Part shown: piece by piece, positions 1-5,787 of the stretch | Layout of the letters: the number at the start of each line of letters is the position of its first letter | How positions within the stretch are numbered: the first letter of the stretch is position 1 | Virus record (IMG/VR): IMGVR_UViG_3300037508_001928 | Coordinates: 1 to 33,377 of that record | Length of the DNA: 33,377 nucleotides | Direction: 5' to 3' (one strand) | DNA from: a virus | Program-made: the position numbers and the translations under genes | Notes under the pieces: generated by a model | Told to the model about the DNA's origin: nothing | Seen by the model: the letters and a program-made list of their open reading frames with translations, nothing else | Database searches by the model: none

Positions 1-1
1 T

Positions 2-496
2 ATTGTTGAATTTACTGCGAAAGAATACTGGTTAGAAAACTATGCTTCTAAAAAAGACGAACTGACACCTAATACTATGTGGCGAAAAAGACCATATGGT
101 CAACTTGCCAAATGTGCTGAGGCACAGGCACTACGTAAGGCTTTTCCTGAGATAGTCAGTCAGCATCCGACAGCTGAGGAAATGGAAGGCAAGCATTTTA
201 ATGAGCTTGAAATGGAAGTTAAAAATATAACACCAAAATCCCAAAGCATAAGTAGCAAACTTGATTCTGTATTATCTCATCAGGAGGAAGAGGTCAAAGT
301 TCAAGAACCAAGCGAAACACTTTTAGAGTTGCTAGAACTTATAAAATTGCATAATGTATCAAGCGAGATAATAAACAAGTGGTGTAGCAAAGCTGGAGCT
401 CTGAGTATTGCTGATTTAGGAGAGGAAAGACAACTTGCCTGTATAGAATATATAAATAAGCAGTATAATTATTCGCAGGATATGGAGGCGGCTTAA
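2..496 (+). CDS. bet: RecT/Bet-family single-strand annealing protein, C-terminal part
   Basis: The reading frame is open from base 2, so the start lies outside the window; 164 residues are visible. Near the visible N-terminus the segment MWRKRPYGQLAKCAEAQALR is the well-conserved C-terminal core of phage Bet/RecT recombinases, which anneal complementary single strands during phage recombination and replication. After this core comes a roughly 110-residue, charged, poorly conserved tail (from about residue 55), as is usual in Bet proteins, where the tail mediates partner contacts. The gene ends before two terminator-like hairpins, so it is probably the last gene of an early recombination operon whose other members (exonuclease, SSB) would be upstream. 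The family call is strong; the exact subfamily is less certain. Confidence 0.9.
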   Translation: MVEFTAKEYWLENYASKKDELTPNTMWRKRPYGQLAKCAEAQALRKAFPEIVSQHPTAEEMEGKHFNELEMEVKNITPKSQSISSKLDSVLSHQEEEVKVQEPSETLLELLELIKLHNVSSEIINKWCSKAGALSIADLGEERQLACIEYINKQYNYSQDMEAA

Positions 497-540
497 AATT
501 TGTTAATTGACCAAATCATATTAATTGTATAAGTTAATAT

Positions 541-568
541 GAGTCGGTAGCGACTCGCTGATTTTTTT
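541..568 (+). terminator. Rho-independent terminator after bet
   Basis: The stem GAGTCG (541-546) pairs with CGACTC (551-556) around a 4-nt loop. A run of seven T follows at 562-568, after a 5-nt spacer. An overlapping shorter stem (AGCG/CGCT) lies directly before the T run and would also work. It lies 45 nt downstream of the bet stop codon and is oriented to end that transcript. Confidence 0.55.
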
Positions 569-584
569 CATATATACACCTAAG

Positions 585-620
585 AAGCTGGGATTTACCT
601 CCTGGCTTTTTCGCTTTTTT
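585..620 (+). terminator. Second terminator-like hairpin, + strand
   Basis: AAGCTGGG (585-592) can pair with CCTGGCTT (601-608) through six Watson-Crick and two G-U pairs around an 8-nt loop. The stem is followed by a T-rich stretch (607-620) broken only by CGC. It would act in tandem with the hairpin at 541-568 and separate the recombination genes from the lysis genes. Confidence 0.5.
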
Positions 621-650
621 GTATTTTTTAATAAGGGAAAATAATATAAT
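619..650 (+). promoter_or_regulatory. Candidate promoter of holin-like/endolysin operon
   Basis: A perfect -10 hexamer TATAAT lies at 645-650, and the overlapping TAATAT at 642-647 is 17 nt from a weak -35 TTGTAT (619-624). It sits just after the terminators and 27 nt before the ATG at 677, and the downstream AAGAG (665-669) is a plausible ribosome binding site 7 nt from that ATG. In DNA this AT-rich, -10-like matches are common, so support is moderate. Confidence 0.35.
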
Positions 651-676
651 TAATCTTAATAAATAAGAGTTTAATT

Positions 677-937
677 ATGTTATCGGATATACTTCAGTAC
701 ATAAAATCTGTAATTTTAAGCAAATCATTTCTGATTTTCTTGATGGGTTTTCTTTTGGCCATTGCGGCGTTTTCCCGTTATATATTTGGTAATGACAATT
801 TACTTGAAGAGCTGGGGGAATATTTTGTTTTCATGCATACCAATAAAGAGATTGATTTTTCCCCTGAGAATAATAATGCATCGGTAATTGATACCATAAG
901 TACTACAGTTGAGGCGGTAAAAAATGCAAATAAGTAA
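677..937 (+). CDS. Small single-pass membrane protein, holin candidate
   Basis: This 86-residue protein has one strongly hydrophobic segment at about residues 14-33 (ILSKSFLIFLMGFLLAIAAF) and then a polar tail. It ends 14 nt inside the next gene, a GH24 endolysin, in a different frame, so the two are translationally coupled. Small membrane proteins directly before an endolysin are usually holins or accessory lysis proteins that control its release. No holin family signature is visible, and a single membrane segment would make it class III-like. The function rests on context and size, not on sequence identity. AAGAG 7 nt before the ATG supports this start. Confidence 0.55.
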   Translation: MLSDILQYIKSVILSKSFLIFLMGFLLAIAAFSRYIFGNDNLLEELGEYFVFMHTNKEIDFSPENNNASVIDTISTTVEAVKNANK

Positions 938-1391
938 AAAAGGGTTAGACTTACTTAAGACATGGGAACAAGGACCAAAAGGAGGATTTGCGTCAATTCC
1001 GTATTATTGTAGTTCTAATAAGCTAACAATCGGCTATGGGCATGTCATTAATCTTAATGAAAGTATCAAATACCCAATTTCAGAAGCTAAGGCAGAAGAG
1101 TTACTTAAAAAAGATATTGCTTGGGCAGAAAAGGTTGTTAATACGTGCGTAAAAGTTCCTTTAACCCAGAATCAATTTAATGCTCTTGTCTGTTTTGTAT
1201 TTAATATTGGGGTTCTTAGATTTAAACAGTCTACTTTATTGTCAATTTTAAACCAAGGGCTTTATACTGAAGTACCACAGCAGTTGTTAAGATGGAATGT
1301 AGCTACCATAGGAGGAGTTAAAAAAACACTTGAAGGATTAACCAACCGAAGAAAAGCTGAAATAGCCTTGTGGAATGATCTAGGGAATTGA
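924..1391 (+). CDS. Phage endolysin, GH24 lysozyme (T4/P21 type)
   Basis: This 155-residue muramidase cleaves the MurNAc-GlcNAc bonds of peptidoglycan to release progeny phage. The GH24 hallmarks are present: Glu15 in the LLKTWEQ segment, Cys29 in the position often held by Asp, and Thr35 in KLTIGYGH, giving the E-(D/C)-T triad. Glu and Cys are farther apart (13 residues instead of the usual 8), so there is a short insertion. The C-terminal QFNALVCFVFNIG and NRRKAEIALW segments are also typical. No SAR or signal segment is visible at the N-terminus, so export would need a canonical holin. That fits the overlapping upstream membrane gene. Active-site residues look intact. Confidence 0.93.
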   Translation: MQISKKGLDLLKTWEQGPKGGFASIPYYCSSNKLTIGYGHVINLNESIKYPISEAKAEELLKKDIAWAEKVVNTCVKVPLTQNQFNALVCFVFNIGVLRFKQSTLLSILNQGLYTEVPQQLLRWNVATIGGVKKTLEGLTNRRKAEIALWNDLGN

Positions 1392-1560
1392 GCTTGACTA
1401 GCAAGTAATATTTGGTATGTTAAACGTGCGTGTCATTTTCTTTTTTCCTCTCAAATTTTTAAAAGCTTAAGAAAACATCTTAGAAAAGAACGTCCAATTT
1501 TTTATACATAACTTAGGTTATGGAAAATGTTGCTAATTTATCACGACAAAAGTTAAGAAT

Positions 1561-1588
1561 AAAAAAGTAAATTAACTAAAAATTTACT
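1561..1588 (-). terminator. Terminator of the minus-strand par operon
   Basis: On the minus strand AGTAAATT (1588-1581) pairs perfectly with AATTTACT (1573-1566) around a 7-nt loop, and a run of T (1566-1561) follows. It starts 22 nt downstream of the last gene of the minus-strand operon (stop at 1610). The stem is AT-rich and therefore weak. The rest of the 1392-1609 gap, between two convergent operons, shows nothing else I can support. Confidence 0.5.
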
Positions 1589-1609
1589 ACTCATGTTCAC
1601 TACACATCT

Positions 1610-1804
1610 TTAACAATTTTTATCATATTCATCCTCTAAATCCTCATACTCTTCACCGCAAATTTTTTCTTTTAATAATTCTTTGGCGTATCCTAGCCTA
1701 TGTTGCTTATTATCATAATCAACTAACTGATTTTTCCATTCTAGATACCACTCGCCTATTTCGTAGCAAATAAAATCCACTTGTTGCTTTGTAAATTTTC
1801 TCAT
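1610..1804 (-). CDS. Hypothetical small acidic protein
   Basis: I do not recognise this 64-residue protein. It has a charged and aromatic-rich N-terminal half (MRKFTKQQVDFICYEIGEWY) and a very acidic C-terminus (EEYEDLEDEYDKNC). It is predicted to be soluble, with no membrane segment. It is the last gene of the minus-strand operon that begins with parA, 37 nt after the upstream gene, and just before a terminator-like hairpin. Small acidic phage proteins in such positions are often anti-host or DNA-mimic factors, but nothing in the sequence shows this. Confidence 0.55.
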   Translation of the reverse strand: MRKFTKQQVDFICYEIGEWYLEWKNQLVDYDNKQHRLGYAKELLKEKICGEEYEDLEDEYDKNC

Positions 1805-1841
1805 TTTTTATATTCCTTTTCGTATTTATGTATAAATGATT

Positions 1842-2060
1842 TTAGTCATATTTAGGTTTAAATAACAATTGTTTGAAATTAATTAATTTATATTCCAAAT
1901 CGTGATTTAATTTAAACAAAATTTCAATGGATTTTTCAAGTTCCAGTATACGTTTTTCTAAAATTTGAGTTTCCTTATCAATCTCTAAATTACGCTTAAA
2001 CATCCATGACATTAAGCATATTATACCTACAATTAGTGATAATAACAAATTCAAGAACAT
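1842..2060 (-). CDS. Hypothetical membrane-anchored coiled-coil protein
   Basis: The 72-residue protein has an N-terminal membrane anchor (about residues 2-20, FLNLLLSLIVGIICLMSW). A charged heptad-like helix (about 27-60, with repeated Leu/Ile and Glu/Lys as in EKRILELEKSIEILFKLN) suggests a coiled coil. It starts 10 nt inside the WGR-domain gene, so its translation is coupled to that gene. I know no family for it. The layout resembles small phage inner-membrane proteins such as i-spanins or exclusion proteins, but a convincing spanin pair exists elsewhere in the window. Confidence 0.6.
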   Translation of the reverse strand: MFLNLLLSLIVGIICLMSWMFKRNLEIDKETQILEKRILELEKSIEILFKLNHDLEYKLINFKQLLFKPKYD

Positions 2061-2266
2061 AGCCTATAACCTCTCTGTCTTCTTCGTTTTTTAATAGCAT
2101 CTATGATTAGCTCAATATCCTGCTCATCCTTAGAAGCTACAACTTTATAATTTCCTAAATTACCGCCTATTCTACCCCATGCACATATTATATCTATAGT
2201 TCCAAATAGTGTAGGTTGGAATATTATTTTGTAATATCTGTTTTCTTTGATCCAAAATAGCGGCAT
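2051..2266 (-). CDS. Small WGR-domain protein
   Basis: The 71-residue protein is essentially one WGR domain: residues about 7-30 form the strand-rich part leading to the hallmark AWGRIGG. The C-terminal helix carries the usual Lys/Arg-rich IKKRRRQRGYR end. In other proteins, WGR domains bind nucleic acid (best known in PARPs, where they read DNA ends); free-standing bacterial versions are mostly uncharacterised. The ATG lies 4 nt after the stop of the upstream Tad2-like gene, within the parA operon. A DNA-binding or regulatory role is likely but is inferred from the domain only. Confidence 0.75.
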   Translation of the reverse strand: MPLFWIKENRYYKIIFQPTLFGTIDIICAWGRIGGNLGNYKVVASKDEQDIELIIDAIKKRRRQRGYRLCS

Positions 2267-2270
2267 ATAA

Positions 2271-2573
2271 TTATACCTTTACTTCTTTAGTTAATCTTTT
2301 TTTAGGAAGTTTTGATATAGGTAATTTCCCACGAACTAAATTGTCTCTTGCTATTAGGTTGTCATATTCACTAGTTACAACCCAATCATCATTTAAACTC
2401 TCTGCATCTGACAAAAGACTATAATTTTCATAAATTGCCCCACCTGTTTTATTAAAACTTAGTCTCCTTAAGCGATCAGTTCTTTTGTTTTTATAAATAC
2501 AATAATTTTTAGTTTTCCTCTTAATAACGGCATCTCGTTCGTATACCATTTTTATCGCTTCTATAAAGTTCAT
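2271..2573 (-). CDS. Tad2/DUF2829-like small protein (candidate Thoeris antagonist)
   Basis: The 100-residue protein begins MNFIEAIKMVYERDAVIKR, matching the usual opening of DUF2829 proteins (NFxEAIKxxxxGxxVxR). Residues about 54-66 (LSDAESLNDDWVV) match their end, where a phrase like ILADDWEV is typical. The DUF2829 family includes Tad2, which sequesters the cyclic signal of the Thoeris defence system, although many members have no tested function. The middle is shorter and more basic than in typical members, and a 35-residue tail is extra. The gene sits in the parA operon among other small accessory genes, where an anti-defence gene is plausible. The family match is by eye and moderate. 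Confidence 0.4.
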   Translation of the reverse strand: MNFIEAIKMVYERDAVIKRKTKNYCIYKNKRTDRLRRLSFNKTGGAIYENYSLLSDAESLNDDWVVTSEYDNLIARDNLVRGKLPISKLPKKRLTKEVKV

Positions 2574-2585
2574 ATTTATAATGCT

Positions 2586-2789
2586 CTAGTCCTTTATATA
2601 TTCCTTAATATAATTTAATATTACATTGGTAATATTGGTCTTATTACGGATAGCTTTCACTTTTAGATTGTCCCTTAAAGATTCTGGTAGAAGAATTGTT
2701 ATATTTACCATTTTTTCTTTTACAACTTCTTTTAGTGCTTTTTCTTTATGAAGATTGGAATTATTTTTTAGTTTAGGTTTTAAAGCCAT
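2586..2789 (-). CDS. Ribbon-helix-helix partition/regulator protein (ParG-like)
   Basis: This 67-residue protein has a flexible basic N-terminus (residues 1-25). A ribbon-helix-helix fold follows: the strand KMVNITILLPESL and helices through VKAIRNKTNITNVILNYIKE. That plan, with its start overlapping the ParA stop by 10 nt, is the layout of ParG-type centromere-binding proteins. These load on the centromere, stimulate the ParA ATPase and repress their own operon. The palindromic AT-rich block at 3461-3512 would be its binding site. The alternative is a plain CopG-family repressor. Confidence 0.75.
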   Translation of the reverse strand: MALKPKLKNNSNLHKEKALKEVVKEKMVNITILLPESLRDNLKVKAIRNKTNITNVILNYIKEYIKD

Positions 2790-3415
2790 TTTATTGCCTC
2801 CAGTATTTCATCTCTTATAGAATCTATTTCTAACGTTGCATCATTAAAAACTTGAGTATACACAGTATTTCCCTCGCTTGCAGAAGTTGGATATACCACC
2901 CGCTGCGTAGTATATGAATTAAGAACAGGTAGTTCATATTGTTTTAGAGCTTCTAATACCTCTTGACTTAGTTTAGTATTTTTAATTACTCTACTAACTA
3001 CAAAAGCCGCTAAAGGCTTACCATTAGCAACTTCAGCTCTTGCTTTTATTATTTCTACTAAATCAGATGTTGCCCAGATATCCCAAGGAGATGGTTGAAC
3101 TGGCACTAAAACAAAATCTGCTATTTTTACAGCAGCAGTAGCTAGTTTTGTTATTGATGGTGCTCCATCGATAACAATAAACTCATGCCCAGCTTTTACG
3201 GCTTCGATATCACTTGCGAGTGAAACTCTATCTAATCCTATAACTGGGATAATCCTACCATCATTTTCTACGTTCCAATCTCTAGCAGACCCTTGAGGGT
3301 CGCTATCAACAAGTAATACTTTATGACCTAAGTTCTGTAATGAGTGAGTCAGGTTTATAGCAATTGTAGTCTTACCGCATCCGCCTTTCTGGTTAAGTAC
3401 TGCTATTATTTTCAT
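2780..3415 (-). CDS. parA: ParA-type partition ATPase
   Basis: The 211-residue ATPase is of the small type Ib class, lacking an N-terminal DNA-binding domain. The deviant Walker A motif KGGCGKTT is at residues 10-17 with the signature Lys10. The A' motif VDSDPQGSARDW follows near residue 37, and the Walker B-like segment FIVIDGAPS is near residue 80. ParA moves plasmids or plasmid-like prophages along the nucleoid together with a DNA-bound partner, here the overlapping RHH gene. It heads the minus-strand operon behind a good -10/-35 pair. The presence of ParA suggests that this element can persist as a low-copy replicon. Confidence 0.93.
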   Translation of the reverse strand: MKIIAVLNQKGGCGKTTIAINLTHSLQNLGHKVLLVDSDPQGSARDWNVENDGRIIPVIGLDRVSLASDIEAVKAGHEFIVIDGAPSITKLATAAVKIADFVLVPVQPSPWDIWATSDLVEIIKARAEVANGKPLAAFVVSRVIKNTKLSQEVLEALKQYELPVLNSYTTQRVVYPTSASEGNTVYTQVFNDATLEIDSIRDEILEAIKWL

Positions 3416-3444
3416 ATATATTAATATAATGGTTTAATGATAAT

Positions 3445-3472
3445 ATTATATACTAGTTATTATATATTACAA
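3445..3472 (-). promoter_or_regulatory. Candidate parA promoter
   Basis: On the minus strand, TTGTAA (3472-3467) is separated by 16 nt from a perfect TATAAT (3450-3445). Transcription would start near 3438, about 23 nt before the parA ATG. The hexamers directly abut the palindromic block at 3461-3512, as expected for an autoregulated partition operon. Confidence 0.5.
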
Positions 3473-3512
3473 TATATTAATACAGTAATATTACTATATA
3501 ATAATTACTGTA
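3461..3512 (+). promoter_or_regulatory. Palindromic block, candidate operator/centromere (parS-like)
   Basis: TACAGTAAT (3481-3489) and ATTACTGTA (3504-3512) form a perfect 9-bp inverted repeat. Inside it lies GTAATATTAC (3485-3494), itself a palindrome. Another ATATTAC occurs at 3464-3470 beside the parA -35 element. Clusters of short GTAATA/TATTAC half-sites are what RHH proteins of the ParG type recognise as operator and centromere. The role is inferred from position and symmetry. Some repeats are expected by chance in DNA this AT-rich. Confidence 0.5.
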
Positions 3513-3563
3513 TATTATTATAAAACTTTTTTTGATTCTCCATTTTAAAAATGTCGTAAACAA

Positions 3564-3592
3564 TGGCGATTATTCCTGCTGTTAGATATAAT
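3564..3592 (+). promoter_or_regulatory. Candidate promoter for the resolvase/lysis operon
   Basis: A perfect TATAAT at 3587-3592 lies 17 nt from a weak -35 (TGGCGA, 3564-3569). Transcription would begin about 19 nt before the ATG at 3618 and run into the resolvase, outer-membrane and spanin genes. It is divergent from the parA promoter, so the RHH protein could affect both. Confidence 0.35.
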
Positions 3593-3617
3593 AAACAGGT
3601 AAGACATAGTAAGTTAT

Positions 3618-4100
3618 ATGGCAATCTTAAATCATTCCACAATTATAGCTTTAGACCTTGGTACTATTACGGGTTGGGCTATTAGAGAAAAACAAGGATG
3701 TATAACATCTGGTACTGTTAATTTTAAACAACAACGTTTTGAAGGTGGCGGTATGTCGTTTTTGCGTTTTAAACGATGGCTTACCGATTTAAAAGCGAAT
3801 TTGGGAGCTATTGATGCGATTTACTTTGAAGAGGTAAGAGCCCATAAGGGAGTAGATGCCGCCCATAAATACGGAGGATTTCTTGCTCATCTAACCGCTT
3901 GGTGTGAACATCACCAGATACCATATCAGGGCATACCTGTTGGAACGATAAAGAAGCATATTACAGGCAAAGGGAATAGCCCTAAAGAGAGTGTTATTGA
4001 TGCTATAAAAAAGAAAGGATTTGCTCCTATTGATGATAACGAAGCCGATAGTTTGGCCCTACTTGATTTTATTCTCTATGAGCAACATCAATTAAACTAA
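3618..4100 (+). CDS. RuvC-like Holliday junction resolvase (phage type)
   Basis: The 160-residue protein has the RNase H-like fold of RuvC-family endonucleases, which cut four-way DNA junctions made during recombination and packaging. The first catalytic acid is Asp13 in IIALDLGTITGWA, the second is Glu71/72 in IYFEEVRAHKG, and the C-terminal pair is Asp140 and Asp144 in DDNEADSLALLDF. All four expected acidic positions are present. The segment GTIKKHITGKGNSPKESV is typical of phage RuvC-like proteins. With the Bet protein at the left edge it suggests recombination-dependent replication. It is transcribed divergently from parA, and the outer-membrane gene follows 4 nt after its stop. Confidence 0.88.
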   Translation: MAILNHSTIIALDLGTITGWAIREKQGCITSGTVNFKQQRFEGGGMSFLRFKRWLTDLKANLGAIDAIYFEEVRAHKGVDAAHKYGGFLAHLTAWCEHHQIPYQGIPVGTIKKHITGKGNSPKESVIDAIKKKGFAPIDDNEADSLALLDFILYEQHQLN

Positions 4101-4104
4101 TAAA

Positions 4105-4782
4105 ATGAGCAAAAAAATGATTAAACTATTTTCAGTATTACTAATGTTAACTTTTATTTCTAATACTTATGCTGATGAAAGCTTCTACTTAAAAGGTGGT
4201 GTCGGATTAAATAACATTAAAACTACAAAATTCAGTAACCATGATTTTGAAGGGAAAGTTAAACTATCAGATAGTTTCCCGCTAATTGAAGCTGGTATTG
4301 GTTATAAATTTGATAACGGCATCAGGATAGAAACAGTAATTGATTATTACTTTCTATTTAGAACATCTGAAATATCAACAAATCCCAATGCTGATATATT
4401 TAAAATATCTACAAAAACCAAGGCAGATAGCTTAATGTTTAATATTTATAAAGATATAGCAGTTATTGGTAAATTTACTCCTTTTATTGGTGGCGGTATC
4501 GGTGTTGGACATTTGAAAGAATCAGCTGGAGGTTACGCTATTTCTCAGGATGATAATGTTATTTATCCGTTAGACAAAATCAGTAAAAAAAGAAATCAGT
4601 TTGCCTATAAATTAACCCTAGGTAGTGATATAAAACTAAGTGATAATGTAACTGGTGAAATCAGCTATAACTATTTTAACTTAGGCAGTAATAAAAGAAA
4701 AATCATAGGAGGGATTCAAAATATAGGTAATCGTACTTATGAAATCCACAATATAACTCTAGGAATGAGGTTTGCAATATGA
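4105..4782 (+). CDS. Outer-membrane beta-barrel protein (opacity-porin-like)
   Basis: The 225-residue protein starts with a clear Sec signal peptide (about residues 1-23, hydrophobic KLFSVLLMLTFISNTYA, cleavage before DES). Alternating amphipathic strands follow: FYLKGGVGLNNI, LIEAGIGYKFDNG, FTPFIGGGIGVG, FAYKLTLGSDI and a terminal ITLGMRFAI. The near-terminal aromatic residue is a beta-signal for the outer membrane. The length fits an 8-stranded barrel of the OmpA-like/opacity surface antigen type common in Rickettsiales. A virus-borne surface protein may alter the lysogen surface, for example to block superinfection, but its role here is inference. Its stop overlaps the next start (ATGA). 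Confidence 0.82.
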   Translation: MSKKMIKLFSVLLMLTFISNTYADESFYLKGGVGLNNIKTTKFSNHDFEGKVKLSDSFPLIEAGIGYKFDNGIRIETVIDYYFLFRTSEISTNPNADIFKISTKTKADSLMFNIYKDIAVIGKFTPFIGGGIGVGHLKESAGGYAISQDDNVIYPLDKISKKRNQFAYKLTLGSDIKLSDNVTGEISYNYFNLGSNKRKIIGGIQNIGNRTYEIHNITLGMRFAI

Positions 4783-5216
4783 AAATGAAAGAATTGCCAA
4801 AAGCTCCTATTCAGATACAAAGGGATGAGTTACTTGCAAGAGTCGCTGAGCTAAAAAAAGAACTAGCAGAGAAAAATCACACTATTGTAACCCTTCAAGC
4901 TGAAGTTAATCTTAAAACTCAAACCATAACACAGAAAGATAATACCATTGGAACTTTACAGTCTGAGTTAAATGCGAAGAGTCAGAGTATAACACAAAAA
5001 GATAATGCTATTAATGGTCTTCAAGTAGAACTTAATTTAAAAAATCAGGCTATAACTGAGAAACAAAATATTATTACTAATTTAGAAGCTACGTTAGCTT
5101 TAAATGGTGAAGCAATAACTCAGAAAGACCATGATATTGAAGAGTTAAGAAATCAATTATTTGAGTTACAAAATGATGTAATTATAATTGGCGATAATCA
5201 TATTGAAGAAATATAA
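4779..5216 (+). CDS. Coiled-coil protein built from 21-residue repeats
   Basis: The 145-residue protein is almost entirely a predicted coiled coil. Four tandem 21-residue units (residues 34-54, 55-75, 76-96, 97-117) share the pattern (N/H)xIxxLxxxLxxxxxxIT(Q/E)K(D/Q), exactly three heptads each, and a partial fifth follows. There is no signal peptide or membrane segment. Translation is coupled to the barrel gene (ATGA) and the spanin gene begins 1 nt after its stop. The function is not known to me. It could be a cytoplasmic rod, a length-variable scaffold or a tail-associated factor. The repeats suggest that its length may vary between strains. Confidence 0.65.
   Translation: MKMKELPKAPIQIQRDELLARVAELKKELAEKNHTIVTLQAEVNLKTQTITQKDNTIGTLQSELNAKSQSITQKDNAINGLQVELNLKNQAITEKQNIITNLEATLALNGEAITQKDHDIEELRNQLFELQNDVIIIGDNHIEEI
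4878..5129 (+). repeat. Four in-frame 63-bp tandem repeats
   Basis: Four diverged 63-bp units encode the 21-residue coiled-coil repeat. The phrase ATAAC(A/T)CA(G/A)AAAGA recurs once per unit in units 1, 2 and 4. Each unit is a whole number of heptads, so loss or gain of a unit would keep both the reading frame and the helix register. Confidence 0.8.
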
Positions 5217-5217
5217 A

Positions 5218-5457
5218 ATGATTAGTTTTCTTCTTGGCAATATTAAAAATATTGGACTTGTTATAATAGCTTTTTTTACTATTTATATTCTAAAAAGAAA
5301 TAAGACATTATCAACTGAAAACATAAAGCTTACTGAAGATAACAGTCAAAAAGATAAAGTAATAAATATTCAAAATGAGGTGTTGGATGCTACTGAAAAA
5401 ATTGACCCCGCTGATCTTGATACTAATCTTGAGCGGTTGTCAGACAAGAACAGATAA
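5218..5457 (+). CDS. Rz-like inner-membrane spanin (i-spanin)
   Basis: From the ATG at 5218, one nt after the preceding stop, the protein has 79 residues. A longer version from 5188 would begin inside the previous gene and is less likely. It has an N-terminal transmembrane helix (about residues 12-26, IGLVIIAFFTIYIL) and a charged periplasmic coiled coil (about 27-65). It ends DTNLERLSDKNR. That is the plan of Rz proteins, which fuse the inner and outer membranes in the last step of lysis. Its last 83 nt overlap, in another frame, a lipoprotein gene of Rz1 type, which makes the assignment strong even without sequence identity. Confidence 0.85.
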   Translation: MISFLLGNIKNIGLVIIAFFTIYILKRNKTLSTENIKLTEDNSQKDKVINIQNEVLDATEKIDPADLDTNLERLSDKNR

Positions 5458-5629
5458 AGTACCTAAAATTAACCTACCTGAAATGCCTACAATATCATTA
5501 GAGGCAGTTAAGGAAGTTGAATCTGTTTGTATACCTCGCAAGAAATGCGATAACCTCAATAATTGGTTAAACGAGCTATATATTTTTAGAGTTAAATATA
5601 ATATTTATAAAGAGGAGTTAGAAAAATGA
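5375..5629 (+). CDS. Rz1-like outer-membrane lipoprotein spanin (o-spanin)
   Basis: The 84-residue protein starts inside the i-spanin gene in the +1 register. Its signal sequence (KKLTPLILILILSGC) ends in a lipobox with Cys22 as the lipidation site. The mature part begins with a proline-containing segment (VPKINLPEMPTI), as in many Rz1 proteins. It then has two cysteines (in ESVCIPRKKC) that could form disulfide-linked dimers. It would sit in the outer membrane and bind the Rz-like partner across the periplasm. At 62 residues the mature form is longer than lambda Rz1. A second in-frame ATG at 5387 could be the true start. Confidence 0.85.
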   Translation: MRCWMLLKKLTPLILILILSGCQTRTDKVPKINLPEMPTISLEAVKEVESVCIPRKKCDNLNNWLNELYIFRVKYNIYKEELEK

Positions 5630-5784
5630 AACTATTTATAATAAACTTATCATTATTTTGTATATTCACAATTATTAATATACTAGTAGTTACTTACAAT
5701 ATAGAAAAACATTCAGTACATCCAAAGTTCGGTATTTATCCTCAAAAAGCTTATGGGTGCGAGCCATGGGACAGCTGTAAATAA
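5626..5784 (+). CDS. 52-residue membrane peptide with Cys-rich tail
   Basis: This short gene overlaps the o-spanin stop by ATGA and ends 3 nt before the next ATG, so it fits tightly into the operon. The protein has one hydrophobic N-terminal helix (about residues 3-23, LFIINLSLFCIFTIINILVV). A short polar tail ends YGCEPWDSCK, with two cysteines. It looks like a membrane-anchored or exported peptide with a periplasmic tail. I do not recognise a family. Its position suggests an accessory lysis or membrane-control role, but this is inference. Confidence 0.6.
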   Translation: MKLFIINLSLFCIFTIINILVVTYNIEKHSVHPKFGIYPQKAYGCEPWDSCK

Positions 5785-5787
5785 ATT

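Noticed and set aside
1392-1609. Search for tRNA or other RNA genes in the gap after the endolysin
   Set aside because: No cloverleaf or conserved T-loop is visible; only the minus-strand terminator could be supported.
4878-5129. Regular 63-bp units considered as CRISPR or intergenic repeats
   Set aside because: They are continuous, in-frame heptad repeats within a gene, without spacers.
5188-5217. Upstream ATG that would add 10 residues to the i-spanin
   Set aside because: It lies inside the preceding gene; the ATG at 5218 is directly after that gene's stop and puts the membrane helix in the usual place.
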